A DNA stretch of 64,000 nt from Atlantibacter sp032062175 (GTDB lineage Bacteria; Pseudomonadota; Gammaproteobacteria; Enterobacterales; Enterobacteriaceae): assembly GCF_032062175.1 (NCBI RefSeq), contig NZ_DAMBQK010000001.1:372001-436000 (forward strand), written 5' to 3'. The stretch's first letter is position 1; each line of letters opens with the position of its first letter. A program made the translations under genes and the position numbers. The notes under the pieces were generated by a model. It searched no databases. It was not told the DNA's origin and was given only the letters and a program-made list of their open reading frames with translations. Positions 18,401-25,772 of this stretch are shown here, piece by piece.

Positions 18401-19164
18401 CCGGTTATAACGAGAAAATCCTCGAAGCCGAACGCATGGGCCGCCCGATCCCGGATCCCTACTGGAAACCGGGCGACAGCATGGACGCCACCCATCCGGT
18501 ACTGGAAAAACTGCCGTACATCGTGGTGCTGGTAGACGAATTTGCCGACCTGATGATGACGGTAGGTAAAAAAGTAGAAGAGCTGATTGCCCGTCTGGCG
18601 CAAAAAGCCCGTGCAGCAGGTATTCACCTGGTGCTGGCGACTCAGCGTCCTTCGGTGGATGTGATTACCGGTCTGATTAAGGCCAACATCCCAACCCGTA
18701 TCGCCTTTACCGTGTCGAGCAAAATCGACTCGCGCACCATTCTTGACCAGGGCGGCGCAGAATCGCTGTTGGGCATGGGTGATATGCTGTATTCCGGCCC
18801 GAACTCTACCAGCCCGGTGCGTGTTCACGGCGCGTTTGTGCGTGACCAGGAAGTGCATGCGGTGGTGCAGGACTGGAAAGCGCGCGGTCGTCCGCAATAT
18901 GTTGACGGCATCACCTCTGACAGCGAAAGCGAAGGTGGCGGCAATGGACTGGACGCTGGCGAAGAGCTGGATCCGCTATTCGATCAGGCGGTGTCGTTCG
19001 TGGTAGAGAAACGCAAAGCCTCTATCTCCGGCGTACAGCGTCAGTTCCGCATCGGGTACAACCGTGCGGCACGCATCATCGAACAAATGGAAATGCAGGG
19101 CATCGTCAGCGAGCAGGGCCACAACGGCAACCGCGAAGTGCTGGCTCCGCCGCCGTTCGATTAA
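15463..19164 (+). CDS. ftsK: DNA translocase FtsK (division and chromosome dimer resolution)
   Basis: A 1233-residue septal DNA pump, starting at TTG (15463) behind GGAG, as MSQEYTEDK. It has four membrane helices in about residues 20-200, a long Pro/Gln-rich linker (about 205-740), then the RecA-like motor with Walker A GTTGSGKS (895-902) and Walker B VVLVDEFAD, and the C-terminal gamma winged helix (RKASISGVQRQFRIGYNRAARI) that reads KOPS and activates XerCD. E. coli FtsK is 1329 residues; the shortfall is all in the linker. The linker holds two near-identical 17-residue repeats (QPQQPVQQQHPAYATPA type) and two ELxRQFxAQQQQRY motifs. Confidence 0.97.
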   Translation: MSQEYTEDKDVTLTKLDSGRRLLEALLIVVALFAVWLMAALLSFNPSDPSWSQTAWHEPIHNLGGAPGAWLADTLFFIFGIMAYTLPVIMIGGCWFAWRHRANEDYIDYFAVALRLIGVMALILTSCGLAAINADDIWYFASGGVLGSLLSTAMMPLLNSSGGTIALLCVWAAGLTLFTGWSWVGIAEKIGSVVLSVLTFATNRTRRDNTWQDDDEYEDDEYEDDSEEVVAKDSRRARILRGALARRNRLAEKFANPVGRKTDEALFSGKRMDEPEDVHYRAGGVELDPDDVLFSGQTALAPEEENDPLLSGYSVVPTAVPAAVQPVAPVAATTPQPVQYTAAPQPQDPVVEWQPAPTTLTPEATIAPAPEHYDRAPVTPPVDMHAQPAYQPYPLEQNAPYQPAQAWPAEDAPYIAPAVEAAPAVAPEEPPAPEVKQTRPPLYYFEEVEEKRAREREQLAAWYQPIPEPAQPVNELKPTVAPAMPGDIATPPDITPVASQVQAATQAATAAAAFTPVFSIASDAPRAQVKEGIGPQLPRPNRVRVPTRRELASYGIKLPSQRMAEQQARHAQQPLSEDEADAQQQDELARQFMAQQQQRYQEEDGLPQELDDTDDEQTELSRQFAAQQQQRYAGEQPSGAMPFSLDDFSPIKALVDDGPSEPLFMPSPVVDEPQVAQPQQPVQQQHPAYATPAQPQQPMQQQHPAYAAPAQPQQPIEPPRESLIHPLLMRNGDSRPLQRPSTPLPSLDLLTPPPAEVEPVDTFALEQMARLVEARLADFRIKADVVNYSPGPVITRFELNLAPGVKAARISNLSRDLARSLSTVAVRVVEVIPGKPYVGLELPNKKRQTVYLREVLDNAKFRDNPSPLSVVLGKDIAGDAVVADLAKMPHLLVAGTTGSGKSVGVNAMILSMLYKATPEEVRFIMIDPKMLELSVYEGIPHLLTEVVTDMKDAANALRWSVNEMERRYKLMSALGVRNLAGYNEKILEAERMGRPIPDPYWKPGDSMDATHPVLEKLPYIVVLVDEFADLMMTVGKKVEELIARLAQKARAAGIHLVLATQRPSVDVITGLIKANIPTRIAFTVSSKIDSRTILDQGGAESLLGMGDMLYSGPNSTSPVRVHGAFVRDQEVHAVVQDWKARGRPQYVDGITSDSESEGGGNGLDAGEELDPLFDQAVSFVVEKRKASISGVQRQFRIGYNRAARIIEQMEMQGIVSEQGHNGNREVLAPPPFD
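17491..17613 (+). repeat. 51-bp tandem repeat in the ftsK linker
   Basis: Two successive 51-bp units start at 17491 and 17542 and a partial third at 17593. They encode QPQQPVQQQHPAYATPA and QPQQPMQQQHPAYAAPA. The near-identity at DNA level suggests recent slippage or recombination. E. coli FtsK has an analogous but different PQQPV repeat here. Confidence 0.85.
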
Positions 19165-19172
19165 CATCACCG

Positions 19173-19206
19173 GCACTTTACCGTTCTGCAAAGATCGGTA
19201 AAGTGC
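19173..19206. repeat. Inverted repeat between ftsK and lolA
   Basis: GCACTTTACCG (19173-19183) pairs perfectly with 19196-19206 around a 12-base loop, eight bases after the ftsK stop. A T-rich tract follows only after a 10-base gap (CTTTTTCTTC). It may be a weak terminator or an mRNA 3'-end structure. Confidence 0.5.
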
Positions 19207-19310
19207 TGAAAATCAGCTTTTTCTTCTTTCGGGATCGCGGCTGCCAGCGCTACAGTTAACGACACCTGTTGCCCGTGTCGGGCCTGGCGCATGTTGAGGA
19301 ATCATAAAAA

Positions 19311-19922
19311 ATGAAAAAAATTGTAATGACCTGCGCGCTTGTTGCGGCGTTCGCCACCAGCTCGGTTTGGGCGGATGCAGCGAGCGATTTAAAAAGCCGT
19401 CTGGATAAAGTCGGCAGCTTCCACGCCAGCTTTACCCAAAAAGTGACCGACGGCAGCGGCGCTGCGGTTCAGGAAGGCCAGGGCGATCTGTGGGTTAAAC
19501 GCCCGAACCTATTTAACTGGCATATGACCCAGCCGGATGAAAGTGTGCTGGTTTCCGATGGTAAAACGCTGTGGTTCTATAATCCTTTTGTTGAGCAGGC
19601 GAGCGCGACCTGGCTGAAAGACGCCACCGGTAATACACCGTTTATGCTGATCGCCCGTAACCAGGCCAGCGACTGGCAGCAGTACAATATCAAGCAAAGC
19701 GGCAATGATTTTATTCTGACGCCAAAAACCAGCGCGGGTAATCTGAAGCAGTTTACGATTAACGTTAGCCCGGATGGCACCATCCATCAGTTCAGCGCCG
19801 TGGAGCAAGACGATCAGCGCAGCAGCTATCAGCTGAAGTCCCAGCAGAACGGCGCGGTTGATATGAGCAAGTTTAGGTTCACACCGCCGCAGGGCGTTAC
19901 CGTGGACGACCAACGTAAATAG
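19311..19922 (+). CDS. lolA: LolA, periplasmic lipoprotein carrier
   Basis: A 203-residue protein, same length as E. coli LolA, with a Sec signal peptide of about 21 residues ending SVWA. It takes lipoproteins from LolCDE at the inner membrane and hands them to LolB at the outer membrane. The mature part is almost identical to E. coli. rarA starts 8 bases after its stop, so the two are likely cotranslated. Confidence 0.98.
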   Translation: MKKIVMTCALVAAFATSSVWADAASDLKSRLDKVGSFHASFTQKVTDGSGAAVQEGQGDLWVKRPNLFNWHMTQPDESVLVSDGKTLWFYNPFVEQASATWLKDATGNTPFMLIARNQASDWQQYNIKQSGNDFILTPKTSAGNLKQFTINVSPDGTIHQFSAVEQDDQRSSYQLKSQQNGAVDMSKFRFTPPQGVTVDDQRK

Positions 19923-19930
19923 AGGTGTGA

Positions 19931-21274
19931 GTGAGTAACCTGTCGCTCGACTTTTCTGATAACGCTTTTCAACCTCTGGCCGCGCGTATGCGGCCAGAAA
20001 ATTTAGCGCAGTACATCGGGCAACAGCATCTGCTGGCTCCCGGCAAACCGCTGCCGCGCGCGATTGAAGCAGGTCACCTGCATTCAATGATCCTCTGGGG
20101 GCCGCCAGGCACCGGGAAAACGACCCTTGCCGAAGTGATTGGCCGCTACGCTAATGCGGATATTGAGCGCATTTCAGCGGTGACGTCAGGCGTGAAAGAG
20201 ATCCGCGAAGCGATTGAACGTGCCCGGCAAAATCGCAACGCCGGACGGCGCACCATTCTGTTTGTCGATGAGGTGCACCGCTTCAATAAAAGCCAGCAGG
20301 ACGCGTTTCTGCCGCATATTGAAGATGGCACCATTACTTTTATCGGCGCTACCACTGAAAACCCCTCGTTTGAACTGAATTCGGCGCTGTTATCGCGGGC
20401 CCGCGTTTACCTGTTGAAATCCCTGACGACAGAAGATATTGAGCAGGTTTTAGACCAGGCGATGAATGACGCGAAACGCGGTTACGGCGGCCAGGACATC
20501 ATATTGCCGGACGATACGCGCCGGGCGATTGCCGAACTGGTCAACGGCGACGCCCGCCGTGCGCTTAATACGCTGGAGATGATGGCGGATATGGCGGAGC
20601 TGGATGATTCCGGCAAGCGGGTGCTGAAGGCGGAATTGCTCACCGAAATCGCAGGCGAACGCAGCGCGCGGTTTGATAACAAAGGCGATCGGTTTTATGA
20701 CCTGATTTCCGCCTTGCATAAATCGGTACGCGGCTCGTCGCCGGATGCTGCGCTGTACTGGTATGCTCGGATCATTACCGCAGGCGGCGATCCGCTGTAC
20801 GTGGCGCGCCGCTGTCTGGCGATTGCCTCTGAAGATGTCGGCAACGCCGATCCGCGCGCCATGCAGGTGGCGATTTCCGCCTGGGACTGTTTTACCCGCG
20901 TTGGCCCGGCGGAAGGGGAAAGGGCGATTGCCCAGGCGATCGTCTACCTGGCCTGCGCGCCGAAAAGTAATGCCGTCTATACCGCATTCAAAGCCGCGCT
21001 ATCTGATGCGCGCGACCGCCCTGACTATGATGTTCCGGTTCATTTACGCAACGCCCCGACCAGGCTGATGAAAGACATGGGTTATGGAGAAGAGTACCGT
21101 TACGCTCACGATGAGCCCAATGCTTACGCCGCCGGAGAAGTCTATTTTCCGCCTGAAATGGCACAAACACGCTATTACCGGCCGACAAACAGAGGTCTTG
21201 AAGGGAAAATTGGCGAAAAGCTCGCCTGGCTTACTGAACAGGATCAGAAAAGCCCCACAAAACGCTACCGCTAA
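19931..21274 (+). CDS. rarA: RarA (MgsA) replication-associated recombination AAA+ ATPase
   Basis: A 447-residue clamp-loader-like ATPase acting at stalled replication forks. The start is GTG (MSNLSLDF). Walker A GPPGTGKTT (Lys63), Walker B ILFVDEVHRF, sensor 1 GATTENPSF and the C-terminal tetramerisation domain are intact. Adjacent to lolA and upstream of serS, as in E. coli. Confidence 0.97.
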   Translation: MSNLSLDFSDNAFQPLAARMRPENLAQYIGQQHLLAPGKPLPRAIEAGHLHSMILWGPPGTGKTTLAEVIGRYANADIERISAVTSGVKEIREAIERARQNRNAGRRTILFVDEVHRFNKSQQDAFLPHIEDGTITFIGATTENPSFELNSALLSRARVYLLKSLTTEDIEQVLDQAMNDAKRGYGGQDIILPDDTRRAIAELVNGDARRALNTLEMMADMAELDDSGKRVLKAELLTEIAGERSARFDNKGDRFYDLISALHKSVRGSSPDAALYWYARIITAGGDPLYVARRCLAIASEDVGNADPRAMQVAISAWDCFTRVGPAEGERAIAQAIVYLACAPKSNAVYTAFKAALSDARDRPDYDVPVHLRNAPTRLMKDMGYGEEYRYAHDEPNAYAAGEVYFPPEMAQTRYYRPTNRGLEGKIGEKLAWLTEQDQKSPTKRYR

Positions 21275-21364
21275 TGCAGGCGTTGCGGTAAGGTTATCAG
21301 GACTATAGGTGGTCGCAGGCTGTGGCCACTTTCTCCCTTTCAATTCGATAAGCACAGGATAAGC

Positions 21365-22657
21365 ATGCTCGATCCCAATCTGCTGCGTACCGAGCCAGAC
21401 GCAGTCGCAGAAAAACTGGCACGCCGGGGCTTTAAGCTGGACGTAGATAAGCTGCGCGCTCTTGAAGAGCGTCGTAAAGTTTTGCAGGTCAACACGGAAA
21501 ATCTGCAGGCTGAGCGTAACTCGCGATCGAAATCCATCGGCCAGGCCAAAGCGCGTGGGGAAGATATCGAGCCGCTACGCATGGAAGTGAATAAACTGGG
21601 TGAAGAGTTAGATGCGGCGAAAGCCGAACTGGAAACTTTGCTGAACGAAATTCGCGATATCGCACTGGCTATTCCCAACATCCCGGACGACAGCGTACCG
21701 GTGGGTAAAGACGAGCATGATAACGTTGAAGTCAGCCGCTGGGGTACGCCTCGCCAGTTCGATTTCGAGATCCGCGATCACGTCACCCTCGGTGAAATGC
21801 ATGGCGGACTGGATTTTGCGAACGCGGTTAAACTGACCGGCTCACGCTTTGTCGTGATGAAAGGCCAGATCGCGCGTCTGCATCGCGCCCTGGCGCAATT
21901 TATGTTGGATCTCCATACCGAAGAGCACGGCTACAGCGAAAATTATGTGCCGTATCTGGTTAACCACGCCACCCTGTACGGAACCGGGCAGTTGCCGAAA
22001 TTTGCCGGCGATCTGTTCCACACTCGTCCGCTGGAAGAAGAAGCGGACAGCAGCAACTATGCGCTGATCCCGACGGCGGAAGTGCCGTTGACCAACCTGG
22101 TGCGTGACGAGATCCTCGAAGAAGAATCGCTGCCGCTGCGCATGACCGCGCATACGCCGTGCTTCCGTTCAGAAGCGGGTTCTTACGGTCGCGATACCCG
22201 TGGTCTGATCCGTATGCACCAGTTCGATAAAGTCGAAATGGTTCAGATCGTGCGTCCGGAAGACTCTATGGATGCGCTGGAAGAGATGACCGGCCACGCC
22301 GAGAAAGTTCTCCAGTTGCTGGGTCTGCCGTACCGCAAAGTGCTGCTGTGCACTGGCGATATGGGCTTTGGCGCATGCAAAACCTACGATCTGGAAGTGT
22401 GGGTGCCGGCGCAGGATACTTACCGCGAAATCTCTTCCTGTTCTAACGTATGGGATTTCCAGGCTCGCCGTATGCAGGCGCGCTGCCGCACCAAAACCGA
22501 CAAAAAACCGCGTTTGGTTCATACCCTGAACGGTTCAGGCCTGGCGGTTGGCCGTACCCTGGTGGCGGTAATGGAAAACTATCAGCAGGCAGATGGGCGT
22601 ATCGCCATTCCTGACGTACTGAAGCCGTACATGAAAGGTCTGGAATTTATCGGTTAA
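21365..22657 (+). CDS. serS: Seryl-tRNA synthetase
   Basis: A 430-residue class II synthetase, same length as E. coli. The N-terminal antiparallel coiled-coil arm (about 25-105) holds the long variable arm of tRNA-Ser; class II motif 2 (TPCFRSEAGSYGRDTRG) and motif 3 (SGLAVGRTLVAVMENYQ) are intact. It also charges tRNA-Sec. In E. coli dmsABC follows serS; here ycaC is next. Confidence 0.98.
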   Translation: MLDPNLLRTEPDAVAEKLARRGFKLDVDKLRALEERRKVLQVNTENLQAERNSRSKSIGQAKARGEDIEPLRMEVNKLGEELDAAKAELETLLNEIRDIALAIPNIPDDSVPVGKDEHDNVEVSRWGTPRQFDFEIRDHVTLGEMHGGLDFANAVKLTGSRFVVMKGQIARLHRALAQFMLDLHTEEHGYSENYVPYLVNHATLYGTGQLPKFAGDLFHTRPLEEEADSSNYALIPTAEVPLTNLVRDEILEEESLPLRMTAHTPCFRSEAGSYGRDTRGLIRMHQFDKVEMVQIVRPEDSMDALEEMTGHAEKVLQLLGLPYRKVLLCTGDMGFGACKTYDLEVWVPAQDTYREISSCSNVWDFQARRMQARCRTKTDKKPRLVHTLNGSGLAVGRTLVAVMENYQQADGRIAIPDVLKPYMKGLEFIG

Positions 22658-22673
22658 TCTCACCCAGCCTGAT

Positions 22674-22700
22674 AAAAAGCGCCCTCAGGGCGCTTTTTTT
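22674..22700. terminator. serS terminator
   Basis: AAAGCGCCC / GGGCGCTTT stem with a TCA loop and T7 tract, starting 16 bases after serS. It also separates serS from the convergent ycaC. Confidence 0.9.
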
Positions 22701-22707
22701 ATGCCGT

Positions 22708-23331
22708 TTATTTCCCTTTCAGGGAATCGTAACTGGTCATCAAATTGCGGTAATCAGGAATATGATTGGAAAACAGCGTCGCCAGGCCCTCCACATCGTT
22801 GCGCCAGTCGCGGTGCAATTCACAGGCGACGCCAAACCAGGTCATTAACTGCGCCCCCGCCTGAGACATTCGATCCCAGGCAGAAAGCCGGGTCAATTCG
22901 TTGAATGTTCCCGATGCGTCCGTCACCACAAATACATCAAATCCCTCTTCAATCGCCGATAGCGCCGGAAAGGCCACGCACACTTCTGTCACCACGCCGG
23001 CAATAATCAGCTGCTTTTTGCCGGTGGCCTTTACGGCGTTAACAAAGTCTTCGTTATCCCAGGCGTTGATATTTCCCGGACGGGCAATATAGGGCGCATC
23101 CGGAAACTGCGCTTTCAGTTCCGGCACCAGCGGGCCGTTAGGGCCGGTTTCAAAGCTGGTGGTCAGGATAGTCGGCAAATTAAAGTATCTCGCGAGATCG
23201 CCGAGTGCCAGAACGTTGTTTTTGAATTTATCGGGTTCGATATCCCGGACGAGGGAAAGCAATCCGGCCTGATGATCGACAAGCAAAACAGCCGCTTCAT
23301 TTTTATCGAGACGAACGTAAGGTTTACTCAT
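22708..23331 (-). CDS. ycaC: YcaC, isochorismatase-like cysteine hydrolase
   Basis: A 207-residue isochorismatase-fold protein, nearly identical to E. coli YcaC, whose crystal structure shows an octameric ring and whose substrate is unknown. The presumed catalytic residues are present: Asp19 (LLVDHQAG) and Cys118 (VVTEVCVAFPA). It stands alone on the minus strand between serS and ycaD. Confidence 0.95.
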   Translation of the reverse strand: MSKPYVRLDKNEAAVLLVDHQAGLLSLVRDIEPDKFKNNVLALGDLARYFNLPTILTTSFETGPNGPLVPELKAQFPDAPYIARPGNINAWDNEDFVNAVKATGKKQLIIAGVVTEVCVAFPALSAIEEGFDVFVVTDASGTFNELTRLSAWDRMSQAGAQLMTWFGVACELHRDWRNDVEGLATLFSNHIPDYRNLMTSYDSLKGK

Positions 23332-23632
23332 TTGCGGTTACCTTTGCAGGGTGGGATAAAAGCGCATCGTCACTAAGAATAGATTAAAAATCGCGCAGCC
23401 GGAGACGCTGCGGCTTCGATGAAATTTTTCGACTGAATTATCTTGTTATGGCTTTTAAAAAATCCATGAAAACAAGGCGATAACTCAAAAAGCGTTACAA
23501 GCATTGATAAGCTAAATGAATAACTTATATCGACATCGTTAAAAGCCCATTTTGCGCTTAACGAGCCGATTGACTTTGTTTTTGGCGGTGGCATGATGCG
23601 CGTGAATTTTGAACTTCCTCACGGTTTATTCC
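23332..23632. promoter_or_regulatory. ycaC-ycaD divergent intergenic region
   Basis: About 300 AT-rich bases between divergent genes; the promoters of both must lie here. No repeat, RNA gene or recognisable operator was seen. E. coli has ycaM, ycaN and ycaK between these genes; no remnant of them is visible. Confidence 0.5.
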
Positions 23633-24781
23633 ATGTCCACGTATACCCGGCCAGTGCTGCTTCTGCTCTGTGGCCTACTTTTGTTGACCCTGGCTATCGC
23701 GGTGCTTAACACCCTGGTGCCGCTTTGGCTCGCCCATGAAAGCCTTCCTACCTGGCAGGTTGGGGTCGTCAGTTCCGCCTATTTCACCGGTAATCTGGTG
23801 GGAACGTTACTGACCGGGAGCTTAATTAAGCGTTGGGGTTTTAACCGCAGCTATTATTTTGCATCTCTGCTATTTGCGACGGGCTGCGTTGGCCTGGGCC
23901 TGATGGTGGGCTTCTGGAGCTGGATGACCTGGCGGTTTATTGCTGGCGTCGGCTGCGCCATGATCTGGGTAGTAGTGGAAAGCGCGCTGATGTGCAGCGG
24001 CACCTCGCGCAACCGCGGTCGCCTGCTGGCGGCCTATATGATGATTTACTATGTCGGTACGGTTCTGGGCCAGATCCTGGTCAGCAAGCTTTCTACCGAG
24101 CTGATGGATGTGTTGCCGTGGGTGACTGGCTTAACGCTGGCGGCAATTTTACCGCTGCTGTTTACCCGCATCGTGAACCAGAACAGCGAGCATCAGGAAA
24201 ATACCCCGGTGTGGTCGATGTTCAAGTTGCGTCAGGCGCGTCTGGGCGTTAACGGCTGTATCATTTCGGGGATCGTGCTCGGTTCGCTATATGGCCTGAT
24301 GCCGCTATATCTCAACCATCAGGGCGTCAGTAACGCGGGGATTGGCTTCTGGATGGCGGTGATGGTTAGCGCCGGTATTGTCGGGCAGTGGCCGATTGGC
24401 CGTCTTGCCGACCGCTTTGGCCGGCTGCTGGTGCTGCGAGTGCAAGTATTTGTGGTGATCCTCGGCTGCCTGGCGATGCTGAGCAATGCGGCGATGGCAC
24501 CTGCGCTGTTTATCCTCGGTGCGGCGGGTTTTACCGTCTATCCAGTGGCGATGGCCTGGGCCTGTGAAAAAGTCGAGCACCATCAACTGGTATCGATGAA
24601 CCAGGCACTGTTATTGAGCTATACCATCGGTAGCCTGCTGGGCCCGACGCTGACCGCGATGCTGATGCAGAAGTATTCTGACAATCTGCTGTTTATCATG
24701 ATCGCCAGCGTGTCGTTCGTTTATTTGCTGATGCTGTTGCGCAAAGCTGGCCAGCATCCGACCCCGGTGGTGCATGCCTGA
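23633..24781 (+). CDS. ycaD: YcaD, major facilitator superfamily transporter
   Basis: A 382-residue inner-membrane MFS protein with about 12 hydrophobic helices, same length as E. coli YcaD. The MFS signature between helices 2 and 3 and its repeat GRLADRFGRLLVLRV in the second half are present. The start MSTYTRPV at 23633 is chosen by length; the frame also has a TTG eight codons upstream. The substrate is unknown. Confidence 0.95.
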   Translation: MSTYTRPVLLLLCGLLLLTLAIAVLNTLVPLWLAHESLPTWQVGVVSSAYFTGNLVGTLLTGSLIKRWGFNRSYYFASLLFATGCVGLGLMVGFWSWMTWRFIAGVGCAMIWVVVESALMCSGTSRNRGRLLAAYMMIYYVGTVLGQILVSKLSTELMDVLPWVTGLTLAAILPLLFTRIVNQNSEHQENTPVWSMFKLRQARLGVNGCIISGIVLGSLYGLMPLYLNHQGVSNAGIGFWMAVMVSAGIVGQWPIGRLADRFGRLLVLRVQVFVVILGCLAMLSNAAMAPALFILGAAGFTVYPVAMAWACEKVEHHQLVSMNQALLLSYTIGSLLGPTLTAMLMQKYSDNLLFIMIASVSFVYLLMLLRKAGQHPTPVVHA

Positions 24782-24785
24782 AACT

Positions 24786-24815
24786 AAAAACCCCCGATTT
24801 GCGTCGGGGGTTTTT
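24786..24815. terminator. Bidirectional terminator between ycaD and pflA
   Basis: Symmetric AAAAACCCCCGA / TCGGGGGTTTTT stem of 12 bp with a 6-base loop; serves convergent ycaD and pflA. Confidence 0.92.
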
Positions 24816-24833
24816 GGTTAACTGCGGCGGATG

Positions 24834-25574
24834 TTAGTACATCACTTTGTGACCGTACTGCTCCAGAATCCCTTTCACCCGCTCCATGGTCTCTTTTTTC
24901 GGTGGTTTCACGCCATCCAGCTTGTACTCTTCGCCCATCGCCACCCATTTGTGTTTGCCCAATTCATGATAAGGCAGTAATTCGATTTTCTCGATATTGC
25001 CCATCTCGCGGGTAAACTCGCCGAGGCGATGCGCAGAGTCATCATCGTCTGACCAGCCCGGCACCACTACATAGCGAATCCAGGTTTTAATCCCTTTATT
25101 GGCGATGTAGCGGGCGAATTCCAGGGTGCGATGGTTGGAAACACCCACCAGGTTCTGATGGATTTCGTCGTTCATTTGCTTCAGGTCCAGCATCACCAGA
25201 TCGGTGACTTCCAGCAATTCATCCACCACCGGGTCATAACGGCGCACAAAGCCGTTGGTGTCCAGGCAGGTATGGATACCTTCTTTATGACAGGCGCGGA
25301 ACCAGTCGCGCACGAATTCGGCTTGCAGCATGGCTTCGCCGCCGGATGCGGTCACACCGCCGCCGGACGCGTTCATAAAGTGTCGATAGGTAACGACCTC
25401 TTTCATCAGCTCGTCGACGGTGATTTCTTTACCGCCGTGGGTATCCCAGGTATCGCGGTTATGGCAATACAGGCAGCGCATCAGGCAGCCCTGGAAGAAG
25501 GTAATGAAGCGGATGCCCGGGCCGTCAACGGTCCCGCAGGATTCAAAGGAGTGTATGCGACCAATAACTGACAT
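24834..25574 (-). CDS. pflA: Pyruvate formate-lyase 1-activating enzyme
   Basis: A 246-residue radical SAM enzyme that installs the glycyl radical on PflB under anaerobiosis. The cluster motif CLYCHNRDTW lies near residue 30 (CxxxCxxC) and the GGE-type motif SGGEAML follows. The start MSVIGRIHSF (25572-25574) matches E. coli; a longer reading of 37 more codons has no family similarity. It lies 198 bases downstream of pflB. Confidence 0.98.
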   Translation of the reverse strand: MSVIGRIHSFESCGTVDGPGIRFITFFQGCLMRCLYCHNRDTWDTHGGKEITVDELMKEVVTYRHFMNASGGGVTASGGEAMLQAEFVRDWFRACHKEGIHTCLDTNGFVRRYDPVVDELLEVTDLVMLDLKQMNDEIHQNLVGVSNHRTLEFARYIANKGIKTWIRYVVVPGWSDDDDSAHRLGEFTREMGNIEKIELLPYHELGKHKWVAMGEEYKLDGVKPPKKETMERVKGILEQYGHKVMY

Positions 25575-25716
25575 TGCGGTGTTTTCTCCAGATGTGGCCC
25601 ATCCGGGGCCTGTGTGCGCACAACTCATAAAGGTTGTGTCGAGTCTGTTTTGGCAGTCATCCATCTTAGTATAGATAGCTGGCAAAGCAGGCTGTGGGGC
25701 GGGGCAGTAACTGATA

Positions 25717-25744
25717 AAAAGGCCCCACGGATGTGGAGCCTTTA
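25717..25744 (-). terminator. Probable pflB terminator
   Basis: AAAGGC-CCCAC pairs with GTGGA-GCCTTT with one internal mismatch, followed on the minus strand by a short T-rich run. It would end or attenuate the focA-pflB transcript before pflA. Confidence 0.6.
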
Positions 25745-25772
25745 TTGTACGCTTATTCAGCCAGACAGTGAA

